Assembly (NCBI GenBank): GCA_015709615.1
Contig: CP054179.1
Location: 2,852,001-2,916,000 of the forward strand
From: Gammaproteobacteria bacterium
GTDB taxonomy: Bacteria; Pseudomonadota; Gammaproteobacteria; Burkholderiales; Nitrosomonadaceae
Length of the DNA stretch: 64,000 bases
Direction: 5' to 3'
Part shown: one piece after another, positions 44,022 through 52,585 of the stretch
How positions within the stretch are numbered: position 1 is the stretch's first letter
How the letters are laid out: every line of letters starts with the position of its first letter
Notes under the pieces: model-generated
Seen by the model: the letters and a program-made list of their open reading frames with translations, nothing else
Databases searched by the model: none
Told to the model about the DNA's origin: nothing
Program-made: the position numbers and the translations under genes

Positions 44022-45308
44022 ATGAAGATAGACACTGACAATTTGCAGACAAAAGCCCAAAGAGCGAATTTTTTTCTGCTTTCCATGCTATCCGGTATTT
44101 TCTACTTCGCGGCATTTCAAGCTTCTGCGATGGATGTGTCGATGAAGCCCATCTCCGATAAATTAAAAGTGCAATCCAGCGAAACGCGATGGATCAAGCT
44201 GGGCGCGGGCTATCGGGGCTCTGGATTATGGACGGAGAATCTTAACGGCAATTTGAACGGCGGCAACTACAGTAACGATAATGCGCGTATTTATTTGAAC
44301 GGCCAGTTCAACGAACATCTCAAGTTCGAAGTCAATACCGATTGTTTCTTCTGTAACAATACTAGCGCCGGGGATAACCCCCGAATGTCCTACAACGTGC
44401 TCGATGCCATCGCAAAATTCGAATACAACCGTTATTTCAATATTTGGGGCGGCCGTATGCTGGTGCCGACCGAACGGGGCGAATTAAGCGGCCCCTTTTT
44501 CCAGGCGACCCACGATGCTTTCAAGACGCCGTTCTTTTCACAGGACTTCAGCACCAAATTCGGTAACGGCGGCGCCGGGCGTTATGGCCGTGACGATGGT
44601 GTGACTTTCTGGGGGAATCTGGAGCCGAAGATCGTGCCGGGAACGCTGGGCTACGCCATGGGCGTTTACCGCGGATTGGAATCGACGAATACCGCAGGCC
44701 CCAATCAAGGCGGCTCGGTGCTGACAGCTGCCCGTGTCACTTATAATTTCCTGAATCCGGAGAAGAATCCGGGTTATTACACCTCCAGCACGTATTACGG
44801 TAAAGCGGGAGACATTTTGGCAATGGCGTTCGGCATGTCGTATCAGAAAAATGGCGCCGGATCGCTCGCGCATCGCAGCGATTTTCTCGGTTTTACCGGG
44901 GATTTATTGTTTGAGAAAGTGCTGCCCAGAAACCTGGGTGTTTTTACCACCAACGCCGAATACAAGCAGTTCTATGCCAATTACTCGACCGCTGCATTCA
45001 GCGATAAGGATTGTTTTTGCATGTTTGACGGTAAATCGTGGACGGTCACCGGTCTTTATATGTTTCCAACCAAAGTCGGCATCGGGCATTTTCAACCCTA
45101 CGGCCGGTTTACCAGTATTCAACCGAACCGCAGCAGCAACCGGGAAGAGATCGAAGCGGGTCTGAACTATATTATCGACGGCTTTAATGCACGCGTTTCC
45201 GCCTATTATCAGCACGGCGACCTGCTCATGAAAGGTTTGAATTACGCACCGGGCGTAACAGGGCAGGCGCTCGACGTATTTAAAATTTCTTTCCAATTGC
45301 AGATTTAG
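44022..45308 (+). CDS. Outer-membrane porin-like beta-barrel protein, urease-linked
   Basis: A 428-residue exported protein whose signal region reaches SASAMDV-type residues around 35-40. The rest is an alternating, aromatic and glycine-rich beta-barrel pattern ending in phenylalanine-containing KISFQLQI. Cysteine pairs DCFFCNN and DCFCMFD are unusual for a porin. It resembles phosphate-selective porin O/P-type proteins in layout, not by a strong motif. It lies 24 bp before ureD on the same strand, so a role in urea or nickel passage is inferred from context. Confidence 0.65.
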   Translation: MKIDTDNLQTKAQRANFFLLSMLSGIFYFAAFQASAMDVSMKPISDKLKVQSSETRWIKLGAGYRGSGLWTENLNGNLNGGNYSNDNARIYLNGQFNEHLKFEVNTDCFFCNNTSAGDNPRMSYNVLDAIAKFEYNRYFNIWGGRMLVPTERGELSGPFFQATHDAFKTPFFSQDFSTKFGNGGAGRYGRDDGVTFWGNLEPKIVPGTLGYAMGVYRGLESTNTAGPNQGGSVLTAARVTYNFLNPEKNPGYYTSSTYYGKAGDILAMAFGMSYQKNGAGSLAHRSDFLGFTGDLLFEKVLPRNLGVFTTNAEYKQFYANYSTAAFSDKDCFCMFDGKSWTVTGLYMFPTKVGIGHFQPYGRFTSIQPNRSSNREEIEAGLNYIIDGFNARVSAYYQHGDLLMKGLNYAPGVTGQALDVFKISFQLQI

Positions 45309-45332
45309 ATTCCGGAAAAATATGTTCGGTAA

Positions 45333-46286
45333 ATGATCATGCGCATGCCGTTATCCACCGCTTCAGAAGAGTCATCCATTCAGCAGCAGAATTTGACGGT
45401 CGTGAGCGGCCGCGAATCGCTGCGCGAGGTTTTGCCGCAGCCTGGGATTAGCTGCGATAAGCCGCTGCACGCAAAATTGGCGCTGGAGTTTGCACACATT
45501 GACGGTGCTTCCCGTCTGGTGGCGCGCGATCATTTCGGTCCGCTGCTGGTGCAGAAACCGCTCTATCCGGAAGGCCGGGAAGTTTGTCATACCGTCATCA
45601 TTCATCCGCCTGGGGGCGTGGTCGGCGGCGATCAACTGGAAATCTCGGCGCATGTCGGCGCGGCTGCAAAGGTGCAGATCACGACACCCGGCGCAGCCAA
45701 GTGGTACAAAGCCAACGGCCATACTTCACAGCAGAAAATCATGCTCAGCGCCGGTCAAGGCGCAGCCCTCGAATGGGTGCCGCAAGAAACTATTTTTTTC
45801 AACAACGCCAATGTCAGCATCGATCACCAAGTGATACTGGAAAATGACGCCGCTTACGTGGGGTGCGAAATATTGTGCTTCGGACGCACGGCTTCGGGAG
45901 AGACGTTCAATAGCGGCCAGGTCAAGCAGCGTACCAGTATCCGCCGCAACGGCACGATGATTTGGCTGGAGCAGATACGACTGCAAGGCGAGAGCGGCGC
46001 CATGCACGGCCCGCTCGCCTTGTCGGGCAAGCCGGTGTGCGCCACGCTTCTGGCGACGGGAAAACCGGTACCGCAGGCATTGATCGATGTGGCGCGCGAA
46101 GAATCCGCGGCAATCGCCGGTGATTCCGGCCAGGTCGGTATTTCGCAACTCAAATCGATTATCGTGGTTCGTTATCTGGGCCATTCGAGCGAGGCGGCGC
46201 GGCATATCATGCTGCGCGCGTGGGGGTTGTTCCGTCCGGAAATTCTCGGCCGCCCCGCGATTGTTCCCAGGATGTGGAATACATGA
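45333..46286 (+). CDS. ureD: Urease accessory protein UreD (UreH)
   Basis: A scaffold that binds apo-urease with UreF and UreG for nickel insertion. The 317-residue protein has HTVIIHPPGGVVGGDQLEI, TTPGAAKWYKANG and LEWVPQETIFFNNANVSI, all UreD hallmarks. Several ATGs are possible near the N-terminus (45333, 45339, 45345). It is first in the urease cluster and separated from ureA by a 140-bp MITE. Confidence 0.93.
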   Translation: MIMRMPLSTASEESSIQQQNLTVVSGRESLREVLPQPGISCDKPLHAKLALEFAHIDGASRLVARDHFGPLLVQKPLYPEGREVCHTVIIHPPGGVVGGDQLEISAHVGAAAKVQITTPGAAKWYKANGHTSQQKIMLSAGQGAALEWVPQETIFFNNANVSIDHQVILENDAAYVGCEILCFGRTASGETFNSGQVKQRTSIRRNGTMIWLEQIRLQGESGAMHGPLALSGKPVCATLLATGKPVPQALIDVAREESAAIAGDSGQVGISQLKSIIVVRYLGHSSEAARHIMLRAWGLFRPEILGRPAIVPRMWNT

Positions 46287-46321
46287 TTGACGCTGGCGCC
46301 GCCGGTAAGATTTTTATTTGA

Positions 46322-46461
46322 GGAAGCTCTGAAAAAGGTAGCGAGCGAAGGTCAGGCAAGGCGGAATCAGGCGAAAAAGCGCAGTTTGCGAGGTGTAAAT
46401 GAGCATTTTGAGTCTGATTTCAGTACAGCATGACCGAGCGCAGTAGTTTTTCAGAGTTTTC
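46322..46461. mobile_element. MITE-like element, family 1, copy b (140 bp)
   Basis: Same 140-bp length as copy a and about 8 base differences; ends GGAAGCTCTGAAAAA and TTTTTCAGAGTTTTC. Flanks TTGA and TTGG match at 3 of 4 positions, so the target duplication has decayed or is absent. It lies between ureD and ureA inside the urease cluster. The inverted ends could form a hairpin in the transcript. Confidence 0.75.
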
Positions 46462-46521
46462 TTGGCTTCGGATACGGCCGCGGCCTTAGTTGTAAATGTA
46501 ACTTTACCCAGGAGAAAAGCG

Positions 46522-46824
46522 ATGGACTTAACACCGAGAGAGAAAGACAAACTGCAGATTTTCACCGCCGGATTGCTGGCTGAGCGGCGCAAGGCCCGTG
46601 GCTTAAGGCTCAATTACCCGGAAGCGGTTGCGCTGATTACCTGCGCCGTTTTGGAGGGCGCCCGGGATGGCCGCACGGTGGCGGAGCTGATGGCGGCGGG
46701 ACAAAGAGTATTGACACGCACGGATGTGATGGAAGGCGTGCCCGAAATGATTCCGGATATTCAGGTGGAAGCGACATTTCCCGACGGAACCAAGCTGGTC
46801 ACCGTGCACAATCCGATCATTTAA
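46522..46824 (+). CDS. ureA: Urease gamma subunit
   Basis: A structural subunit of urease (urea to ammonia and carbamate). Exactly 100 residues, the family length: MDLTPREKDKLQIFTAGLLA, RRKARGLRLNYPEAVALI and VEATFPDGTKLVTVHNPI. The ATG at 46522 follows AGGAGAAAAGCG and is preferred over an upstream in-frame ATG at 46462 that lies at the MITE edge. Next gene ureB is 23 bp away. Confidence 0.96.
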   Translation: MDLTPREKDKLQIFTAGLLAERRKARGLRLNYPEAVALITCAVLEGARDGRTVAELMAAGQRVLTRTDVMEGVPEMIPDIQVEATFPDGTKLVTVHNPII

Positions 46825-46847
46825 CGAATAAGCAATAGGAGAATGCC

Positions 46848-47168
46848 ATGAGAGTACCCATGATTCCAGGCGAAGTGTTTACCGAGGCGGGCGAGATCGA
46901 GCTGAATGTCGGCAGAAAAACCAAAACCCTGACCGTTTCCAATGGCGGGGATCGCCCGATCCAGATCGGTTCCCACTTTCATTTTTACGAAGTCAACTCC
47001 GCTATGAAATTTGACCGCGACGCGGCGTATGGCATGCGCCTGAATATCATGGCGGGCACGGCCATCCGCTTCGAGCCCGGGCAAGAGAGAACTGTCGAGC
47101 TGGTCGAGCTCGCGGGTGACCGGATCGTGTATGGATTCAATCAGAAAGTGATGGGCAAACTGAAATAG
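46848..47168 (+). CDS. ureB: Urease beta subunit
   Basis: A 106-residue structural subunit: MRVPMIPGEVFTEAGEIELN, then GDRPIQIGSHFHFYEVN and the RFEPGQERTVELVELAG end. Forms the alpha-beta-gamma trimer with UreA and UreC. It is a separate gene, as in most bacteria, not fused to ureA. Confidence 0.96.
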   Translation: MRVPMIPGEVFTEAGEIELNVGRKTKTLTVSNGGDRPIQIGSHFHFYEVNSAMKFDRDAAYGMRLNIMAGTAIRFEPGQERTVELVELAGDRIVYGFNQKVMGKLK

Positions 47169-47201
47169 TTTGGTTCGCAACGACTTTACAGGAGTAACAA
47201 A

Positions 47202-48908
47202 ATGAGTGTAAAAATTTCCCGCCAAACCTATGCGGAAATGATGGGGCCGACAACCGGCGACCGTGTCCGTCTGGCCGATACCGAACTTTTCATCGAAATT
47301 GAAAGAGACTTCACCACCTATGGCGAGGAAGTAAAATTCGGCGGCGGAAAAGTGATCCGCGACGGCATGGGGCAATCGCAGCGCAGTCATGCGGACGTCA
47401 TGGATACCGTGATCACCAATGCGATCATTATCGATCATTGGGGAATCGTCAAAGCGGACATCGGCATCAAGAACGGCAAAATCGCCAATATCGGCAAAGC
47501 CGGGAATCCCGATATCCAGCCCAATGTAACGATGGCCATCGGTGCGGCGACCGAGATCATCGCCGGTGAAAATTTGATTGTGACCGCCGGCGGCGTGGAT
47601 ACGCACATCCACTTCATTTCTCCGCAGCAAGCCGAAGACGCGATGATGAACGGCATTACCACCATGCTGGGCGGCGGTACCGGGCCCGCGGTTGGCACAG
47701 CCGCCACCACCTGTACGCCCGGTCCTTGGCACATTCATTCGATGCTCAGAGCCTCCGACGGATTGGTGATGAATACCGGATTCTTCGGCAAGGGCAACGC
47801 CAGTCTGCCGACGCCGCTGCAGGAACAGGTGCTGGCCGGCGCGTGCGGGCTGAAATTGCATGAGGACTGGGGAACCACTTTTGCAGCCATCGATAACTGT
47901 CTGGCTATCGCGGACAAATACGATGTGCAGGTTGCCATTCATACCGACACGATCAACGAAGGCGGTTATCTGGAAAATACCATCGCCGCGATGAAAGACC
48001 GCACGATACATACCTTCCATACCGAAGGCGCGGGCGGCGGTCATGCGCCCGACATCATTGCCGTCGTGGGACTCGACAATGTGCTGCCGTCATCGACCAA
48101 TCCAACCCGTCCTTATACCGTCAACACGCTCGATGAGCACTTGGATATGCTGATGGTGTGCCATCACTTGCACGCCAATATCGCCGAAGATCTGGCTTTT
48201 GCCGAATCGCGCATCCGTAAGGAAACGATTGCCGCCGAGGATATTCTGCACGATATGGGGGCAATTTCGATGATGTCCTCGGATTCGCAAGCGATGGGCC
48301 GGATCGGCGAAGTGGTGCTGCGCACCTGGCAGACTGCGCATAAAATGAAAATACAGCGCGGCACGTTGCAGGAAGACAACTCAAGAAACGACAATTTCCG
48401 GGTCAAGCGTTACATCGCCAAATACACGATCAATCCGGCGATTACCCACGGCATTGCGCACGCCATCGGTTCGGTCGAAGTCGGTAAATATGCCGATCTT
48501 GTCCTTTGGAGACCGGCATTCTTCGGCGTTAAGCCGTCGATGATCCTGAAAGGCGGTATGATCGCCGCGTCGCTGATGGGCGATCCGAATGCATCGATTC
48601 CGACACCGCAACCGGTGCATTACCGCTACATGTTCGGCGGATACGGCGGCGGGATCAAAACCTCGTGCTATACATTCGCTTCGCAAGCCGCTCTCAAAGA
48701 GGGGCTGATCGATCAGTTGCGGTTGGATAAAAACATTATCGCAGTCAAAAATACCCGGAATCTGCGCAAGAAAGACATGATTCACAACAGCGCTACGCCG
48801 AGAATGGAAGTCGATCCTGAAACGTACGAAGTGCGCGCGGACGGCCAGTTGCTGACATGCGGACCGGAAGATGTATTGCCGATGGCGCAACGGTATTTTC
48901 TATTTTAG
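47202..48908 (+). CDS. ureC: Urease alpha (catalytic) subunit
   Basis: The dinickel catalytic subunit, 568 residues. K218 in ACGLKLHEDWG is the carbamylated lysine bridging the two nickel ions; GGVDTHIHFISPQQ supplies two histidine ligands; C320-H321 in MVCHHLHANIAEDLAF is the mobile flap with the catalytic histidine. The end EDVLPMAQRYFLF is typical. A GGAGT site precedes the ATG. A 147-bp gap with no evident hairpin terminator separates it from ureE. Confidence 0.97.
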   Translation: MSVKISRQTYAEMMGPTTGDRVRLADTELFIEIERDFTTYGEEVKFGGGKVIRDGMGQSQRSHADVMDTVITNAIIIDHWGIVKADIGIKNGKIANIGKAGNPDIQPNVTMAIGAATEIIAGENLIVTAGGVDTHIHFISPQQAEDAMMNGITTMLGGGTGPAVGTAATTCTPGPWHIHSMLRASDGLVMNTGFFGKGNASLPTPLQEQVLAGACGLKLHEDWGTTFAAIDNCLAIADKYDVQVAIHTDTINEGGYLENTIAAMKDRTIHTFHTEGAGGGHAPDIIAVVGLDNVLPSSTNPTRPYTVNTLDEHLDMLMVCHHLHANIAEDLAFAESRIRKETIAAEDILHDMGAISMMSSDSQAMGRIGEVVLRTWQTAHKMKIQRGTLQEDNSRNDNFRVKRYIAKYTINPAITHGIAHAIGSVEVGKYADLVLWRPAFFGVKPSMILKGGMIAASLMGDPNASIPTPQPVHYRYMFGGYGGGIKTSCYTFASQAALKEGLIDQLRLDKNIIAVKNTRNLRKKDMIHNSATPRMEVDPETYEVRADGQLLTCGPEDVLPMAQRYFLF

Positions 48909-49055
48909 GAATACCGGTGGCGGAGCGGATTGTCCACGCGAGCAATCCCTAAAACTCGTTTCCCGATCCGGAAGCTGCTCCGCCCGCGGGTCGCCGTTAT
49001 TGCGATAACGCAATGGCGGTGATCATCGATAATCACTAACTGACGATAACAACAC

Positions 49056-49583
49056 ATGATTACGCTGAATACTAAAATAGACCGGGCCGAATCGGTGTTT
49101 GCGCAACTGGTTCTGCCTTATGAAATGCGCGAAAACAGCCGCCTCAGAACAGCGCTCGAATCCGGTGAGGAAGTCGCTATTTTTACCGAGCGCGGTACCG
49201 TGCTGCGCCATAATGATTTGCTCAAAAGCGCCGATGGCCGGGTGGTGCAAATCATCGCGGCCCATGAACCCACGTACCGGATTACCTGCCGCACCCCGTA
49301 CGATTTATTGCGCTGCGCTTTTCATTTGGGCAACCGGCATACGCAAACGCAAGTTGGCGAAGGATTTCTGCGCATTCATACCGATAGCGTCCTGAAACAA
49401 ATGCTGGAGGGCCTGGGCGCCACGGTTACCGAGGAAAATGCACAATTTGAACCGGAATCGGGCGCTTATGGCGGCGGGGGCGGGCACCATCATCATGGCG
49501 ACGGGCATTATCACGCGCACGGCCCGCTGGCGCCAATCCCGGCCCGGCAGAAGATTCACCGGCCATCCGATCCGCAATCCTAA
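49056..49583 (+). CDS. ureE: Urease accessory nickel chaperone UreE
   Basis: UreE delivers Ni(II) to the UreDFG-apourease complex. The 175-residue protein ends in a histidine-rich segment (GGGGHHHHGDGHYHAHGP, about 145-162) that can bind several nickel ions. The peptide-binding N-domain and the FHLGNRHTQTQVGEG segment of the metal-binding domain are intact. ureF begins 2 bp after its stop. Confidence 0.93.
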   Translation: MITLNTKIDRAESVFAQLVLPYEMRENSRLRTALESGEEVAIFTERGTVLRHNDLLKSADGRVVQIIAAHEPTYRITCRTPYDLLRCAFHLGNRHTQTQVGEGFLRIHTDSVLKQMLEGLGATVTEENAQFEPESGAYGGGGGHHHHGDGHYHAHGPLAPIPARQKIHRPSDPQS

Positions 49584-49585
49584 TC

Positions 49586-50269
49586 ATGACTTTGCAATCC
49601 GCTGTATTGCTTCGTTTGTTGCAGTTGGCGAGCCCATCGCTGCCGGTGGGTGCGTATACCTATTCGCAAGGCTTGGAATCGGCGATTGAAAAAGGCGCTG
49701 TCCATAACGAAAGCTCGGCGCGCGCCTGGATCACCGAATATTTAGCGATTGCCGCGGACTTTGAAGCGCCTGTCGCATGGCGCTTGCTGCAAGCCTTTTC
49801 CCAGCGCGACGCGGCGAGTGTCCATTATTGGAGCGGCTGCTTTATCGCTGCGCGCGATACCACTGAATTCCGCGCGGAAACCATTCAAATGGGTTATTCC
49901 TTGGCGAAACTCGTCACCGATCTGAATATCGCGGACGATTCATTGCGCGCGATCCTGGCTGGGCAATCCGAAATTCCTCTGCCCACGGCTTTCGCTTGCG
50001 CGGCGGAGGCGCTCGCGGTGCCGCATCAGGCGGCGCTGCTCGGCATGTTGTTCTCGATGGTTGAGAATCAAGTGCTGGTTTGCGTTAAATCGGTTCCGCT
50101 CGGCCAGGTATCGGGGCAAAGCTTGTTGTTTTCCTTGCACGGCGCGATTGAAAAAGCAGCACTGCGGGCGCAGCAGCTCGATGACGATGAGTTATCCAAT
50201 TGGGCGCCGGGATTGTCGCTGTTGTCCATGCAGCATGAAACGCAATACAGCAGAATTTACCGATCATAA
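49586..50269 (+). CDS. ureF: Urease accessory protein UreF
   Basis: UreF gates UreG GTPase in the maturation complex. A 227-residue helical protein: LLRLLQLASPSLPVGAYTYSQG, the LESAIEKGAV segment and SVPLGQVSGQSLLFSLHGAI are family hallmarks. It starts 2 bp after ureE and is followed by ureG after 18 bp. Confidence 0.94.
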   Translation: MTLQSAVLLRLLQLASPSLPVGAYTYSQGLESAIEKGAVHNESSARAWITEYLAIAADFEAPVAWRLLQAFSQRDAASVHYWSGCFIAARDTTEFRAETIQMGYSLAKLVTDLNIADDSLRAILAGQSEIPLPTAFACAAEALAVPHQAALLGMLFSMVENQVLVCVKSVPLGQVSGQSLLFSLHGAIEKAALRAQQLDDDELSNWAPGLSLLSMQHETQYSRIYRS

Positions 50270-50287
50270 TTTTTTGGATAGAACGAC

Positions 50288-50926
50288 ATGAATAAACCAT
50301 CAAATCCCCTGCGAGTCGGCATCGGCGGTCCGGTCGGATCGGGCAAAACGGCTTTGTGCGAAGCCTTGAGTAAAAAAATGCGCGACCGCTATGAAATGGC
50401 GGTCATCACCAACGATATTTATACCAAGGAGGATATGGAAATTTTATTGCGCGCCGATGCGCTGCCTCCAGAGCGTTTGATGGGCGTGGAAACGGGCGGG
50501 TGTCCGCATACGGCGATTCGTGAAGACGCTTCCATCAACCTCGAAGCGATTGCCCGCATGACGGCCGATTTTCCCAATCTCGATCTGATCCTGGTTGAAT
50601 CCGGCGGTGACAATCTCGCCTCAACCTTCAGTCCCGAGCTTTCCGATCTGACGATTTACGTGATCGATGTCGCCGCCGGTGAAAAAATACCCCGCAAGGG
50701 CGGCCCCGGCATCACGCGCTCGGCGCTCCTGGTGATCAACAAAACGGATCTGGCGCCGTACGTCGGTGCGAATCTGGACGTCATGGCACGCGACGCCAAA
50801 AAAATGCGCGGCGAGCGGCCGTTTGTTTTCACCAATCTGCATACGGGTGAGGGCGTGGATCAGATCGTCGATTTCATTGTAAAACAAGGATTGCTGGAAG
50901 AAGTCAAACAACAGGCGAGCGGATAA
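50288..50926 (+). CDS. ureG: Urease accessory GTPase UreG
   Basis: A SIMIBI-class GTPase that drives nickel transfer. 212 residues with the P-loop GIGGPVGSGKTALCEAL, TNDIYTKEDMEIL, the metal-binding motif VETGGCPHTAIREDASIN (CPH), the ESGGDNL switch and the guanine-specificity NKTDL. A complete and normal protein. Confidence 0.96.
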   Translation: MNKPSNPLRVGIGGPVGSGKTALCEALSKKMRDRYEMAVITNDIYTKEDMEILLRADALPPERLMGVETGGCPHTAIREDASINLEAIARMTADFPNLDLILVESGGDNLASTFSPELSDLTIYVIDVAAGEKIPRKGGPGITRSALLVINKTDLAPYVGANLDVMARDAKKMRGERPFVFTNLHTGEGVDQIVDFIVKQGLLEEVKQQASG

Positions 50927-50973
50927 ATTTTGCCGCAGCTGTTGTTCCGTAAAAAACTTAGGAGCTCATCATC

Positions 50974-51951
50974 ATGGATTGGTCACTTTCAATCGACAAA
51001 GCGATACCCAAGCCTTTGCGCGTCATTTTCAGGGGTGTCGGACAAGTATTTTTCTGCTGCAACGCGGTTACCGGTTTGATTTTTTTAATCGCGTTGTACG
51101 TGGGCGGAATTACTGCCGGACTCGCCGCGACCGTGGGCGTTGTGAGCAGCACAATCGCGGCTTATGTACTGGGATTTTCGGAAGACGATATCGATGCCGG
51201 ACTGTACGGTTTCAATGGCACCCTGGTCGGCCCCTGTTTGTTTTTGTTTCTCGAACACACGCCGCAACTCTGGCTCTATGTGGTACTCGCGTCGATATTG
51301 TCGACCGTGGTGCTGGCCGCTTTGATGCGAATCCTGCAACCCTATAATATCCCGGCTTCTACTTCACCGTTTGTTCTGACATGCTGGATGTTCATGGTGG
51401 CTGTCTATTCTTTCGATGGATTCACCCGCGGTCCGGTATTGCCCGCTCCGGCAATTCCTGCTGACATTGCAACCGCTGCGGTGGTCACGGCGGAATTTGC
51501 AAGCTTTTCAAAAGACGCGATTGAAGCTTGGTATACCGCAGTCGCCAAAGGCATCGGCGAAGTTATGTTTGCCGATAGTGTCATCGTCGGTGTTTTATTC
51601 CTGACCGGCATAGCGATCACTTCCTTGCGCGGCGCTGTCATGGCGCTATCGGGCGCGATCGTCGGCGTTGTCGTACCGGTAATGCTCGGTGCGGACAAAA
51701 CGCTTATCGAAATGGGATTGTATGCATTCAATCCGGTGCTGACGATGATGGCGGTCGGCTGGGTGTTTCTCAAACCGACCGCGGGCAGCGCATTGCTCGC
51801 CTTGCTGGCGGGAATTCTGACCATTATTTGCCAGGCGGGTTTGGCGAATTTTCTGGCGCCGATCGGTTTGCCGACACTGACCTTTCCATTTGTATTGACC
51901 ATGTGGATGTTCCTGTTCGCTGCCAGTAAATCCAAATACTGGAAAAACTGA
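50974..51951 (+). CDS. Urea channel/transporter, UT family
   Basis: A 325-residue inner-membrane protein with about 10 helices in two repeats, each with a conserved loop: GFNGTLVGPCLFLFLEH and ALYAFNPVLTMMAVGWVF-type (YAFNPVLT). The YGFNGTLVG and LYAFNP signatures mark the eukaryote-like UT urea transporter family. A GGAGCTC site precedes the ATG. Placed at the end of the urease cluster, it supplies urea to cytoplasmic urease; direction of permeation is diffusional in the family. Confidence 0.92.
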   Translation: MDWSLSIDKAIPKPLRVIFRGVGQVFFCCNAVTGLIFLIALYVGGITAGLAATVGVVSSTIAAYVLGFSEDDIDAGLYGFNGTLVGPCLFLFLEHTPQLWLYVVLASILSTVVLAALMRILQPYNIPASTSPFVLTCWMFMVAVYSFDGFTRGPVLPAPAIPADIATAAVVTAEFASFSKDAIEAWYTAVAKGIGEVMFADSVIVGVLFLTGIAITSLRGAVMALSGAIVGVVVPVMLGADKTLIEMGLYAFNPVLTMMAVGWVFLKPTAGSALLALLAGILTIICQAGLANFLAPIGLPTLTFPFVLTMWMFLFAASKSKYWKN

Positions 51952-51982
51952 CACGCAGCAAAAAACAACTTCGAATTAACCT

Positions 51983-51998
51983 CCGTTTCTTAAAACGG
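51983..51998 (+). terminator. Intrinsic terminator ending the urease cluster
   Basis: CCGTTT / AAACGG stem with a 4-nt loop, followed by GGTTTTATTT on the plus strand, 31 bp after the urea channel stop and before the convergent nikR. Confidence 0.6.
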
Positions 51999-52024
51999 GG
52001 TTTTATTTCCGATCTTTTCCTACC

Positions 52025-52492
52025 TCAAGTCAGCGGTTTGCTATGCATATGCGGACCAGCAGAGGTAGAGTGCGTGTGATTGCCTTGAGTCAACTCGATC
52101 GGCACGATGTGCAACTTACCATGCCGCACGCCGTTGGTGGCGATCACTTGATTGGCGAAACGCCTGACTTCTTCGACGATACCGCGCAGGATGGTGACTT
52201 CGAGGCAGTTGTCGTGATCCAGATGCACATGCATGCTCGATAAAGTCAGGTCGTGATGCTGGTGGTGCGCCGAGGTCACCTGACCGGCCAAGTCCCTTTC
52301 ATGGTGATTGTAGATATAGCTCAGTGTGGCGATGCAATAACCTTTGTTGTCCTTCTGCAACCGGGAAGTTTCCAGATACTCGCGGATAAGATCGCGGATC
52401 GCTTCGGAGCGGTTGTAGTAGCCGCGCGCCTGAGCAACTTCATCGAACTGCTTGAATAGTTGATCGTCCATTGAAATAGTAAACCGTTCCAT
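52025..52492 (-). CDS. nikR: Nickel-responsive transcriptional regulator NikR
   Basis: A ribbon-helix-helix repressor with a C-terminal ACT-like nickel domain, 155 residues. The RHH is MERFTISMDDQLFKQFDE through about residue 45; the nickel ligands correspond to H76/H77, H88, H90 and C96 (in MHVHLDHDNCLEV). The C-terminal tail is histidine-rich (HTHSTSAGPHMHS). It lies just downstream of a TonB-dependent receptor on the same strand and faces the urease cluster, so it probably controls nickel supply for urease and hydrogenase. Targets are inferred. Confidence 0.93.
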   Translation of the reverse strand: MERFTISMDDQLFKQFDEVAQARGYYNRSEAIRDLIREYLETSRLQKDNKGYCIATLSYIYNHHERDLAGQVTSAHHQHHDLTLSSMHVHLDHDNCLEVTILRGIVEEVRRFANQVIATNGVRHGKLHIVPIELTQGNHTHSTSAGPHMHSKPLT

Positions 52493-52497
52493 AAAAA

Positions 52498-52505
52498 CCC
52501 CCCCC
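52498..52505 (-). promoter_or_regulatory. G8 tract as the nikR ribosome-binding site
   Basis: Eight consecutive G on the minus strand lie 5 nt before the nikR start, replacing a normal Shine-Dalgarno sequence. A small GCGAT/ATCGC hairpin (52508-52521) sits directly upstream. A homopolymer here could vary in length by slippage and alter nikR translation; untested. Confidence 0.5.
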
Positions 52506-52585
52506 TAGCGATTGTCATCGCTGATGATTGATGAAGACAAATGCCGTTTCCTTGATACGCCGGTAAACTCACGCCACGGCATCGA

